DNA of 20,848 bases. Source: a virus. The notes beneath the pieces were generated by a model. The model was not told where the DNA came from. It made no database searches and saw only the letters and a program-made list of their open reading frames with translations. Shown here piece by piece: positions 14,816-20,158 of this stretch (its first letter is position 1; every line of letters begins with the position of its first letter). The translations under genes and the position numbers were made by a program. The stretch is taken from positions 1 through 20,848 of IMG/VR virus record IMGVR_UViG_3300048823_000079. One strand, given 5' to 3'.

Positions 14816-14865
14816 GGGGATTCTCCCTATCGTTTCCGCGCTTGCAATGTCGCATACTAGTCTCA

Positions 14866-14887
14866 GATCGAATCCATCGATCAGGAG
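14866..14887 (+). repeat. Leader repeat, partial copy R0 (hairpin plus SD)
   Basis: GATCGA-ATCCA-TCGATC (14866-14882) is a 6-bp hairpin abutting AGGAG at 14883-14887, before the ATG at 14894. It matches the second hairpin of copies R1 and R2 (GATCGC-ATCCA-GCGATC) except for one base pair swapped on both sides (A-T for C-G). The upstream hairpin of the full repeat is missing. The bases TCAGGAGAGCAAAATGAC (14881-14898) recur exactly at 15162-15179. Confidence 0.75.
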
Positions 14888-14893
14888 AGCAAA

Positions 14894-15178
14894 ATGACCC
14901 GCACTTTGGGCACGATCAACACAGAAAAGGGCATCGCGGCTTTGATCCACGATGACCAATCCGCGGAGTTTACCGCCAACTACCCCGATGGCACCAGCGA
15001 GCACTTGGGCGATTACTACCCCACTAAATCCTGGCGCGCGGCCCGCAAACAAGCCATTGCGTGGTACACCGATCCAGGCGCCTACCACGATAGCTGGGTG
15101 CTCTGCCTTCGGCCCATCCGCACCCTCCAGCTCATGAAATCAGAGGAGCAATATGCCGATATCAGGAGAGCAAAATGA
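14894..15178 (+). CDS. Small hypothetical protein behind leader R0
   Basis: A 94-residue protein with no recognised family. It is mixed, with an N-terminal strand pair (GKGIAALIHDDQSAEFTANYPDG, part) and a helix with KSWRAARKQAIAWY. AGGAG sits 6 bases before the ATG, directly against a hairpin. It is the first gene after the late terminator, so probably the first gene of the early/middle unit. Its end overlaps the next start by four bases (ATGA). Trp and Tyr are frequent. Early small proteins of phages often disturb host functions, but nothing here points to one. Confidence 0.75.
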   Translation: MTRTLGTINTEKGIAALIHDDQSAEFTANYPDGTSEHLGDYYPTKSWRAARKQAIAWYTDPGAYHDSWVLCLRPIRTLQLMKSEEQYADIRRAK

Positions 15179-15453
15179 CACAGGTAGAATTCATTGAGGC
15201 CAATAAAAGGCTGGCGCGCTGGGTGGTCGAAAATGCGACGACCGAGCACCTGCTGAACGGCCGCTATCCCGCGCTCAATAGCATGACGTATGAGCAGATC
15301 TGCTGGGCACTGCAGCAGATAGATGGACCGCGCGAAGCTCGCCTGATCGAGCGCATGGAGCGCGCCGGCGGCCCAGCGGCATATCGAGAGTCGGTTCGGG
15401 GGGGCAATACTTCATTCCCCGACACCGATCCTAGTGACAATTTCGACGCATAA
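15175..15453 (+). CDS. Small hypothetical protein
   Basis: A 92-residue, mostly helical protein (EFIEANKRLARWVVENATTEH, MTYEQICWALQQIDGPREARLIERM) with an acidic, disordered C-terminus (PDTDPSDNFDA). No family recognised. The ATG at 15175 overlaps the upstream stop (ATGA), and its ribosome site TCAGGAGAGCAAA is an exact copy of that of the preceding gene. The stop is immediately followed by full leader copy R1. Co-translation with the preceding gene is likely. Confidence 0.72.
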   Translation: MTQVEFIEANKRLARWVVENATTEHLLNGRYPALNSMTYEQICWALQQIDGPREARLIERMERAGGPAAYRESVRGGNTSFPDTDPSDNFDA

Positions 15454-15515
15454 CTGAGCCTGTCTCAACTGCCTGACCAGCACAAGAGGTCAGATCGCAT
15501 CCAGCGATCAGGAGA
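15454..15515 (+). repeat. Leader repeat, full copy R1
   Basis: A 62-base element starting at the upstream stop codon and ending in the SD GGAGA. It contains, in order, TGAG-CCTGT-CTCA; CTGACC-AGCACAAGA-GGTCAG (15473-15493); and GATCGC-ATCCA-GCGATC (15493-15509). It matches copy R2 (15907-15969) at 61 of 62 positions plus one inserted A. The conservation of untranslated DNA is far above that of the neighbouring genes. Confidence 0.88.
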
Positions 15516-15520
15516 TTGAG

Positions 15521-15574
15521 ATGAGCACAGTAGACATACTGGCTGAGTCGAAATGCGACATGCTGTACCGCTAG
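15521..15574 (+). CDS. 17-codon mini-ORF behind leader R1
   Basis: ATG at 15521 with GGAGA six bases upstream opens a frame of 17 codons (MSTVDILAESKCDMLYR) ending at TAG 15572-15574. It occupies the exact slot that each other leader copy uses for its gene. It could be a real microprotein, a leader peptide that couples to the next gene, or the stump of a gene that lost its body. Nothing longer is open from this start. Length alone gives no coding evidence. Confidence 0.4.
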   Translation: MSTVDILAESKCDMLYR

Positions 15575-15599
15575 ACAATGAGACATGGAGGCAGTGCAA

Positions 15600-15884
15600 A
15601 TGAGCAGAGCAGAAGAAATCCAAGAATGGGAAGCCAGAATGGCAAAAGACGCGAGGACCGCCGATGAACACGAAGACATGGCGGCAGAAACGCAGAGGGA
15701 GCGCGAGGTGACCCCTATGACCAGATACGAGGCAATGGAATTGATCGCGGATTACGAGGCTGATCCCTCTGGAGTATCCACTTGCGACAATCTTTGTACC
15801 GTATTGGACGGGCTGCCGGAGCAGCCTCCGGAAGGCGAATACACCCCAGATGAGGTCCGCCAGATGGTCCGGGAGCAACTCTAA
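15600..15884 (+). CDS. Small acidic helical protein
   Basis: A 94-residue protein, strongly charged. Residues 1-40 (AEEIQEWEARMAKDARTADEHEDMAAETQRERE) look like one long helix or coiled coil; the C-terminal half (MTRYEAMELIADYEADPSGV..CDNLCTVLDGLPEQPPEGEYTPDEVRQMVREQL) is a separate acidic unit. The ATG at 15600 with GGAGG seven bases upstream is preferred over ATG 15585, which overlaps that site. An internal ATG at 15717 also follows a GAGGTG, so a 55-residue short form is possible. No family recognised. Leader copy R2 begins 22 bases after the stop. Confidence 0.7.
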   Translation: MSRAEEIQEWEARMAKDARTADEHEDMAAETQREREVTPMTRYEAMELIADYEADPSGVSTCDNLCTVLDGLPEQPPEGEYTPDEVRQMVREQL

Positions 15885-15906
15885 ATGTCTCGCTCCACTA
15901 TCTTCG

Positions 15907-15969
15907 CTGAGCCCGTCTCAACTGCCTGACCAGCACAAGAGGTCAGATCGCATCCAGCGATCAAGGAGA
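15907..15969 (+). repeat. Leader repeat, full copy R2
   Basis: Near-identical to R1: one T-to-C change in the first loop and one extra A before the SD (AAGGAGA). Hairpins CTGACC-AGCACAAGA-GGTCAG at 15926-15946 and GATCGC-ATCCA-GCGATC at 15946-15962. Ends five bases before the ATG at 15975. Unlike R3 and R4, its first TGA is not used as the upstream stop. Confidence 0.88.
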
Positions 15970-15974
15970 AGAAA

Positions 15975-16124
15975 ATGTATAGAGCTTATGAAGGTCCGAA
16001 TGGCGGCTGGTACGTGGCATGGGAGAATGCCGAGGGATTTCACCACCAGCCGGATAGCGGAGGTGAGCTGAGCGAAGCCTCGGCCAAACGGATTGCGCGC
16101 CGGAAAAATGACGATCTCCGCTGA
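15975..16124 (+). CDS. 49-residue hypothetical protein behind leader R2
   Basis: Reads MYRAYEGPNGGWYVAWENAE at the start, then a helical end containing GELSEASAKRIARRKND. The first half looks like a small beta unit with an aromatic strand (GGWYVAW); the second is a basic helix. This order (strands, then a GELSE-A..IA helix) is common in tiny phage proteins of unknown role. AAGGAGA lies about 6 bases before the ATG. The stop TGA is the first part of leader copy R3. It is below usual gene-length cut-offs, but its start, ribosome site and exact fit between two leader copies support it. Confidence 0.7.
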   Translation: MYRAYEGPNGGWYVAWENAEGFHHQPDSGGELSEASAKRIARRKNDDLR

Positions 16125-16170
16125 GCCTGTCTCAGCTGCCCGACCAGCACAAGAAGGTCAGGAGGACCAG
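16121..16170 (+). repeat. Leader repeat, shortened copy R3
   Basis: Begins with the upstream stop (CTGAGCC), keeps TGAG-CCTGT-CTCA and the GACC-AGCACAAGAA-GGTC hairpin, then passes directly to AGGAGG. The GATCGC hairpin of R1/R2 is deleted. Ends at the ATG of the zinc-ribbon gene at 16171. The shared loop core AGCACAA is unchanged. Confidence 0.8.
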
Positions 16171-16356
16171 ATGATCTTCACCTGCGCGGAGTGCCATAGG
16201 ACTTTCGAGGATGTTTCGTCTGGCTCTGACGCCGAGGAATTGCAGGAAACATTCGGGCGGCAATTTGAAATTTCGGATTGCGCCAGAGTATGCGATGACT
16301 GCTACAGACAAATCATGGCGTTACTGGGTAAGATTCGCGCCGCGACCAGCCGCTGA
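16171..16356 (+). CDS. 61-residue zinc-ribbon-like protein
   Basis: A short protein with Cys5-x2-Cys8 near the start and Cys37, Cys41 and Cys44 near the middle (DCARVCDDCYRQ), a spacing that suits a zinc ribbon holding one metal ion, followed by a short basic helix. AGGAGG at 16160-16165 decides the start at 16171. Upstream in-frame codons run through leader copy R3 (reading AEPVSAARPAQ), and a longer form would have to translate that leader. Lies between leaders R3 and R4, and its stop TGA is the first part of R4. Likely nucleic-acid or protein binding; no family recognised. Confidence 0.75.
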   Translation: MIFTCAECHRTFEDVSSGSDAEELQETFGRQFEISDCARVCDDCYRQIMALLGKIRAATSR

Positions 16357-16406
16357 GCCTGTCTCGGCTGCCCGACCAGCACAAAAGGTCCAGAAAAGGA
16401 GAAACC
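16353..16406 (+). repeat. Leader repeat, shortened copy R4
   Basis: Starts at the upstream stop with CTGAGCCTGTCTCGGCTGCC, then GACC-AGCACAAAA-GGTC and an AAAAGGAGAAACC ribosome site before ATG 16407. Like R3 it lacks the GATCGC hairpin and carries CCC in place of CCT before GACC, so R3 and R4 form one subtype and R1 and R2 another. Confidence 0.8.
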
Positions 16407-16730
16407 ATGGCACAGATTTCAGCCTCCATCAGCACTGAATACGGTAGTAGTTTCGAGATTTCGACCAGCGTGCAGGGTCTGCTCAACATCACCGCGAGGA
16501 CTTATATTCTCAGTGGATACAACAACCCGGACGGCTCACCGAGAGTCCACCTCTACTCCAACGATGTGCTCAACATCCACGGGACACCCGCCGATCTCCG
16601 CTTGTTTGCGGAAAAGATGATAGACGCGACGGAGGACCCCGCACCGGAGTCCGACGCGCAGATCGACGCCGCGCGCGAGGATAGCGCGTACGCCCCCGGC
16701 GCCGGCGACGTGGAGGTGTTGCGTGGCTAA
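16407..16730 (+). CDS. Hypothetical protein before the recombination genes
   Basis: A 107-residue protein. Residues 1-60 are beta-rich with many Ser/Thr/Ile (SASISTEYGSSFEISTSVQG, LNITARTYILSGY); residues 60-80 form a helix (TPADLRLFAEKMIDATED); the tail is acidic and disordered. The layout (strands, a helix opening LRxFAEKM, then an acidic tail) is common for small early phage proteins. AGGAG lies about 8 bases before the ATG. The last codons overlap the start of the ERF gene and contain its GGAGGTG ribosome site. No family recognised. Confidence 0.72.
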   Translation: MAQISASISTEYGSSFEISTSVQGLLNITARTYILSGYNNPDGSPRVHLYSNDVLNIHGTPADLRLFAEKMIDATEDPAPESDAQIDAAREDSAYAPGAGDVEVLRG

Positions 16731-17469
16731 CGAACTCGCAGTGCACCAGGGCGCGGAAGTGGCGATCCACATCGCACCGACCCCGATGGAGATGATCGCG
16801 GCTATCGCCCGCGATCCGAGCATCCCTGTGGACCGCATCGCGGCTCTGATCGGCCTCCAGGAGCGCATGGAGGCGCGGGACGCCGAGCGCGCGTACAATC
16901 AGGACTTCGCAGCGGCCATGATGGAGATGCCCCGCGTGGCCAAGCGCGGCGCCAAGAAGATGGGAGACAAGGGCACCATCATGTACGCCACCTATGAAGA
17001 TGTCGATGCGGCAGTGCGTCCGGTGGAGACGCGGCACGGGTTCGCGCGGAGTTTCGCCACTCGCCCGAGTGACAAGGCAGGTGTAATCATGACGCTGCGC
17101 CTCACCCACCGGTCGGGGCACAGCACGACATCGGAGCGATTTTGCCGGCCGGACCCGGGGCCTGGTCGTAACGACATCCAGGCCGAGGGCAGCGGCGAGA
17201 GTTATGGACGCCGCTACCTAACGCTGGCGGTCTGGAATATCGTCACGGTGGGCGCCGACGACGACGGCGACTCCGCGGATCCGATCACGGACGAGCAGGC
17301 ACTCGACATCCGCACGATGCTCGATCACCTGGCGATGACGCCGCCGCAGGCCGAGAGGTTCTGGGCCTGGGCGGAAGTGCCGAGCAAACGGCCTGAGGAC
17401 ATTCAGAAGCGTCAGCACGATAAGGTTCGCAGGTGGCTGGCGGATCGGTGTAAGGGAGGTGCGAAGTGA
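16723..17469 (+). CDS. erf: ERF-family single-strand annealing protein
   Basis: A 248-residue protein matching the ERF superfamily (P22 Erf-like), which anneals complementary single strands during phage recombination. Family marks in order: an N-terminal helix with LQERMEARDAERAYNQDFAAAM, the MYATYEDVDAAVRPVETRHGF segment (residues 88-107), LRLTHRSGHSTTSE, then the conserved GSGESYGRRYLTLAVWNI (157-173) and acidic GADDDGD (177-183). The last ~60 residues are a separate helical tail. GTG at 16723 is preceded by GGAGGTG. Its stop overlaps the next start (GTGA), tying it to the exonuclease, its expected partner. Confidence 0.88.
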   Translation: MANELAVHQGAEVAIHIAPTPMEMIAAIARDPSIPVDRIAALIGLQERMEARDAERAYNQDFAAAMMEMPRVAKRGAKKMGDKGTIMYATYEDVDAAVRPVETRHGFARSFATRPSDKAGVIMTLRLTHRSGHSTTSERFCRPDPGPGRNDIQAEGSGESYGRRYLTLAVWNIVTVGADDDGDSADPITDEQALDIRTMLDHLAMTPPQAERFWAWAEVPSKRPEDIQKRQHDKVRRWLADRCKGGAK

Positions 17470-18215
17470 CGCCTAACTACCGCTTCGACATCGCGCAGGG
17501 TTCGGATGAGTGGCTCGCGATCCGGCTGGGCATTCCGACCGCGTCAGAGTTCGACCGTATTGTCACCCCGAAGAAACTGGACCTCGCCGCGGCCAGCAAG
17601 GTCTACATGCACAAGCTGCTCGCCGAGTGGATGTATGGCGCGCCGCTGGAGGCGTTTGTCTCACCGTGGATGGAGCGCGGCAAGGCGCTGGAGGCCGAGG
17701 CCATCCACTACTACGAGATGGAGCGCGACGTCGAGACGCAGGCCATCGGCTTCGTGCTCACGGACGACGGCATGGCCGGGGCTTCACCGGACCGTCTCGT
17801 GGGCGACGACGGGCTGCTGGAGCTCAAATGCCCGGCGCTCGAAACGCACGTCGGATACATGCTCGATCCGGCTTCGCTCCTGGCTGAATACTGGATGCAG
17901 GTACAGGGGCAATTGTGGGTCTGTGATGATCGCGATTGGTGCGACGTGATGAGCTACTACCCCGGCTTCCCGTCGGTCATGTGCCGCACGCACCAGTCTG
18001 ACGGCTCCGACTGCAAGTGCCGCGAGCACATGACGCAGTGCGCTTTGAGCATCCACATTCCGGCCTTCGTCGAGACCATGCTGGCCGCCCGCGTGAAGCT
18101 CACCCAGACGTACGGCGAGCTCCGGCGGGAGCGTGTCTCGGCTGGGCAGCGCGTCGAGGCATCTCGCGCGGCGTTCGATGAGTTTGTGAATTCCCCCATC
18201 GGAGGTGTGGTGTGA
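17466..18215 (+). CDS. YqaJ / lambda-type exonuclease
   Basis: A 249-residue PD-(D/E)XK nuclease of the YqaJ/lambda exonuclease group, which would resect DNA ends to make strands for the ERF protein. Marks: GSDEWLAIRLGIPTASEF near the start; KALEAEAI (Glu76 region); SPDRLVGDDGLLELKCP with Asp109, Glu119 and Lys121 as catalytic residues; and YWMQVQGQLWV as the Gln motif. An unusual Cys/His-rich stretch (Cys173, His176, Cys183, Cys185, His188, Cys192) lies after the core. GTG at 17466 has GGGAGGTG upstream and overlaps the ERF stop. Ends with a GTGA overlap to the next gene. Confidence 0.9.
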   Translation: MTPNYRFDIAQGSDEWLAIRLGIPTASEFDRIVTPKKLDLAAASKVYMHKLLAEWMYGAPLEAFVSPWMERGKALEAEAIHYYEMERDVETQAIGFVLTDDGMAGASPDRLVGDDGLLELKCPALETHVGYMLDPASLLAEYWMQVQGQLWVCDDRDWCDVMSYYPGFPSVMCRTHQSDGSDCKCREHMTQCALSIHIPAFVETMLAARVKLTQTYGELRRERVSAGQRVEASRAAFDEFVNSPIGGVV

Positions 18216-18493
18216 TTTCCGACACCGGGCTCGATATCGGACGGCGGGTGAAATCTAAACGAATCGCCGCGGCAATCCGCTCTCTCGGGGGCACCGCAGA
18301 CGATGCGCGCAAGTTCACCGATGTCGACTGGCTGAACGCGGACAAGCTCTCCGTGCAGCAGGCCGGCCACAGTCGGTCCAAGCGAGGACAGGAATGGCGC
18401 GCGCCATCCGACGTCACCCGAGCCCTGGTGCTGGAGATCCTGTCGCGGTCGGATGACGCGCCGCGCGACGAAGACATCCCGCCGGAGCGCTAA
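18212..18493 (+). CDS. Small basic hypothetical protein after the exonuclease
   Basis: A 93-residue protein, basic in its first half (GRRVKSKRIAAAIRSLGG) and helical at the end (SDVTRALVLEILSR) with an acidic tail. The basic helix and Arg/Lys/Ser-rich middle suggest nucleic-acid binding, but no motif is diagnostic. GTG at 18212 overlaps the exonuclease stop (GTGA) with GGAGGTG upstream, so it is translated with the recombination pair and may work with it. Confidence 0.7.
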   Translation: MISDTGLDIGRRVKSKRIAAAIRSLGGTADDARKFTDVDWLNADKLSVQQAGHSRSKRGQEWRAPSDVTRALVLEILSRSDDAPRDEDIPPER

Positions 18494-18504
18494 CTATCGA
18501 CAAC

Positions 18505-18527
18505 CGGGGATCTTCCCGATTTCCCCG
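18505..18527. promoter_or_regulatory. Inverted repeat in the gap after the recombination genes
   Basis: CGGGGA (18505-18510) and TCCCCG (18522-18527) can form a 6-bp stem with an 11-base loop and no T tract. The first 16 bases (18505-18520) match 13 of 16 bases at 14815-14830, beside the palindrome before the small-gene block. The gap spans only 18494-18543, so this may be an operator or a processed hairpin between two transcription units. Confidence 0.35.
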
Positions 18528-18543
18528 AACCGCGGAAAGGAAC

Positions 18544-18888
18544 ATGATAGTAAGTATGAACAGCGCAGAAAAAAGGATAAACAAGGAAATTGCCAAGACC
18601 GTGGCGCGGCGCTCGTCTCAAGGCTGGACCGCTGACAAGATCGCCGCTAGAATCTGGCTATGCTACGGCCATCTGTGTAGCGTGCGGGGTAACGTGCTCT
18701 CAGTAAGAATGGCCGGCGGCGTTCAGAATTTCGTGATTTCTCAGGAGGTGTACGTGACCTACGATGAACTGCCTGAGGCGTGGAAGGCAGTAGAAACGGC
18801 CGCGATGAAATATTTGAGAGAAATGAACGATGAAAACCGGGCAGAGCAAGCCGAAATTCAAATCGAGCAACAAAGGGAAAGGTCATAG
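18544..18888 (+). CDS. Hypothetical protein with helix-turn-helix-like segment
   Basis: A 114-residue protein. Residues ~8-40 (SAEKRINKEIAKTVARRSSQGWTADKIAARIW) are helical and basic and could include a small helix-turn-helix. The middle is beta-like (SVRGNVLSVRMAGGVQNFVISQEVYVTY), and the C-terminus is a charged helix. The ATG at 18544 is very close to the AAAGGA site and a second in-frame ATG at 18556 is rather far, so the start is uncertain by four codons. It opens a new run of overlapping genes. No family recognised. Confidence 0.65.
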   Translation: MIVSMNSAEKRINKEIAKTVARRSSQGWTADKIAARIWLCYGHLCSVRGNVLSVRMAGGVQNFVISQEVYVTYDELPEAWKAVETAAMKYLREMNDENRAEQAEIQIEQQRERS

Positions 18889-18892
18889 AACT

Positions 18893-19045
18893 ATGATTAC
18901 GACATTGATTGGAATGACGGCGGCATGGGTTCTCTTGCTCGCCACACTCGCGCAGCCGCGCCGCCCACTGCTCGATTACCTGGTGGCAGCCACGCTGCTC
19001 TTTGCGGGATGCCTTGGCGCGGCGATCTACCTGGGGGTGATGTGA
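18893..19045 (+). CDS. 50-residue two-span membrane protein
   Basis: Two hydrophobic segments, residues ~2-20 (ITTLIGMTAAWVLLLATLA) and ~28-48 (LDYLVAATLLFAGCLGAAIYLGV), are joined by a basic turn (QPRRP), so both ends should face outward. The ATG at 18893 is used, with AAAGG about 11 bases upstream; an in-frame ATG at 18830 lies inside the previous gene and would add a polar stretch. Holins and antiholins can look like this, but small early membrane proteins are common and the site is far from the late genes. The stop overlaps the next start (TGATG). Confidence 0.65.
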   Translation: MITTLIGMTAAWVLLLATLAQPRRPLLDYLVAATLLFAGCLGAAIYLGVM

Positions 19046-19278
19046 TGTCTGAATCGCTTCCCGACCGCGCCTCCGACTCCGGTCCCGAGCCTTCCTGGCC
19101 TGCGGATGCGGATTGGCGCGATTGGCTCTGTATCGCCGAAGAGAATTGCGCTGCAGCCCGGCGCATGGAGAAAGACATGCTCTTCGGGTATGATGAGCGC
19201 CACAACCGAAGCCGGATCGCGGCTATCAACGCGGCCTTGGATGCGCTGCAAAAAGCGAAGGAGCTGCTATGCAGTTAG
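19045..19278 (+). CDS. Small helical hypothetical protein
   Basis: A 77-residue protein: an acidic, Pro/Ser-rich start (residues 1-22), then helices containing DWRDWLCIAEENCAAARRMEKDM and RIAAINAALDALQKAKELL. The second part resembles a two-helix hairpin. The ATG at 19045 overlaps the previous stop. No family recognised. Its end overlaps the next gene by 10 bases, with that gene's AAGGAG site inside it. Confidence 0.65.
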   Translation: MSESLPDRASDSGPEPSWPADADWRDWLCIAEENCAAARRMEKDMLFGYDERHNRSRIAAINAALDALQKAKELLCS

Positions 19279-19427
19279 CCACGCAGCAGGACGCGGCCCT
19301 CGTCGCAGCGATGGCACGTCAGGCGCACGACGATGCCGATCTGATCGACGGCGCGGTCCTAACTGAGCGCGAGTCCCGCGCGCTCTGGACGCTCGAGGCG
19401 CTGGGAGTGGGAAAGGAACTGAGTTAA
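19269..19427 (+). CDS. 52-residue helical hypothetical protein
   Basis: Reads as one long Ala-rich helix pair (ATQQDAALVAAMARQAHDDAD, then LTERESRALWTLEALGVGKEL). AAGGAG lies inside the previous gene, about 8 bases before the ATG at 19269, and the stop TAA touches the next ATG. It is short, but the overlap at both ends and the ribosome site make it likely real. No function visible. Confidence 0.6.
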   Translation: MQLATQQDAALVAAMARQAHDDADLIDGAVLTERESRALWTLEALGVGKELS

Positions 19428-19592
19428 ATGGCTTGCAAGTGCGTGACATGCCCGGACTGTAACGGACTTGGGCAAGTGGAGTACAGGACCGGCTCCTATC
19501 CAGAGACGGATTTGGAGACTTGCTCTACCTGCCGCGGCTCTGGTGTATCAGAAAAGTGCTGGGAATGCGAAGACTTCAGTGAGGATTACTAA
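19428..19592 (+). CDS. 54-residue DnaJ-type zinc-finger protein
   Basis: Eight cysteines in 54 residues. Two units match the DnaJ cysteine-rich motif C-x2-C-x-G-x-G: CPDCNGLG (Cys8, Cys11) and CSTCRGSG (Cys32, Cys35). Further cysteines stand at 3, 5, 44 and 47 (CWEC). This would hold one or two zinc ions and resembles only the zinc-finger part of DnaJ, with no J domain. The ATG at 19428 directly follows the previous TAA, with AAGGA about 9 bases upstream. Such isolated modules in phages might hold a host chaperone or bind nucleic acid; both are inference. Confidence 0.75.
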   Translation: MACKCVTCPDCNGLGQVEYRTGSYPETDLETCSTCRGSGVSEKCWECEDFSEDY

Positions 19593-19946
19593 ATGGAAAA
19601 TCATGATATCAATCCGACCGAACAGTGCGACCCGCTCGGGCGAGATGAGCCGGCGGGAGCTGGGAGTTATACGCCGGTGTGCGCCTGGCCGGAGGACTGT
19701 CTCGTACAGTGGGGCGACCGCGGCCTGGTCCTTCGCCGCGAGAAGAGTGGTGGTTCTTATACGACGGCCTTCTTTGAGGCCTTTCCGAATAACCTGACGT
19801 TTATCCGCGGCGAGGGTGTCTCTGTCGAGGAAGCAGAACGATTGGCGTTCAAGCAGTTTGAGGAACTCCAGGACGAAGGCCCAGATAACGTGCTGCCGAT
19901 GGACGACGCGGTGGCAGAACTGGACGGTGCTGAATGTCCGTTCTAG
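19593..19946 (+). CDS. Conserved-type phage hypothetical protein (RGEG-EEAE motif)
   Basis: A 117-residue protein. The middle reads YTTAFFEAFPNNLTFIRGEG then VSVEEAERLAFKQFEEL. I recall a similar strand-turn-helix block (TFxRGEGxTVEEAExxAF) in small proteins of actinobacterial and phage genomes, usually with a cysteine cluster after it. Here the end is acidic and has only one Cys (AECPF). GAGGA lies 7 bases before the ATG, which touches the previous stop. No function is known to me. Confidence 0.7.
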   Translation: MENHDINPTEQCDPLGRDEPAGAGSYTPVCAWPEDCLVQWGDRGLVLRREKSGGSYTTAFFEAFPNNLTFIRGEGVSVEEAERLAFKQFEELQDEGPDNVLPMDDAVAELDGAECPF

Positions 19947-20158
19947 GGCCGGTCAGTGGAATCGCGCGAAAGAGCCGCTCTGACAAGGGCGTGAGTCGGA
20001 AGTCCACGCTCGACGCTTTCTGCGACCTGTTCCGCTGGATGTCGCTATCGGAGCAGGCCACCGCGCTCGAAGTGCTTCGTCAACTGCAACGACTCGGCCA
20101 TGCTGGGTACGAAAAGGAGGATGATTCCACGGATGCTGCTGCGAGGATACAGCCATGA
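19934..20158 (+). CDS. Small basic hypothetical protein
   Basis: A 74-residue protein whose start overlaps the previous gene by 13 bases. Residues 1-24 are basic (GIARKSRSDKGVSRKS); residues 25-57 are helical (TLDAFCDLFRWMSLSEQATALEVLRQLQRLG); the tail is acidic. The layout could suit a DNA-binding or protein-binding helix bundle. The ribosome site is weak. It ends in an ATGA overlap. Confidence 0.58.
   Translation: MSVLGPVSGIARKSRSDKGVSRKSTLDAFCDLFRWMSLSEQATALEVLRQLQRLGHAGYEKEDDSTDAAARIQP

Noticed and set aside
15885-15929. A 14-codon frame (MSRSTIFAEPVSTA) directly after the 15600 gene stop
   Set aside because: It lies mostly in leader R2 and has no separate ribosome site. It reads the same frame of the repeat as the R3/R4 linkers, so it is probably a by-product of the repeat.
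16093-16170. An N-terminal extension of the zinc-ribbon protein through leader R3 (reading AEPVSAARPAQ)
   Set aside because: AGGAGG lies just before the ATG at 16171 and the extension would translate a conserved non-coding leader, so the short form is preferred. Noted because R3 and R4 keep this frame open.
15454-16406. The repeated leaders as a CRISPR array
   Set aside because: The intervals are coding genes of unequal length with ribosome sites, not uniform spacers, and there are only four or five diverged copies.
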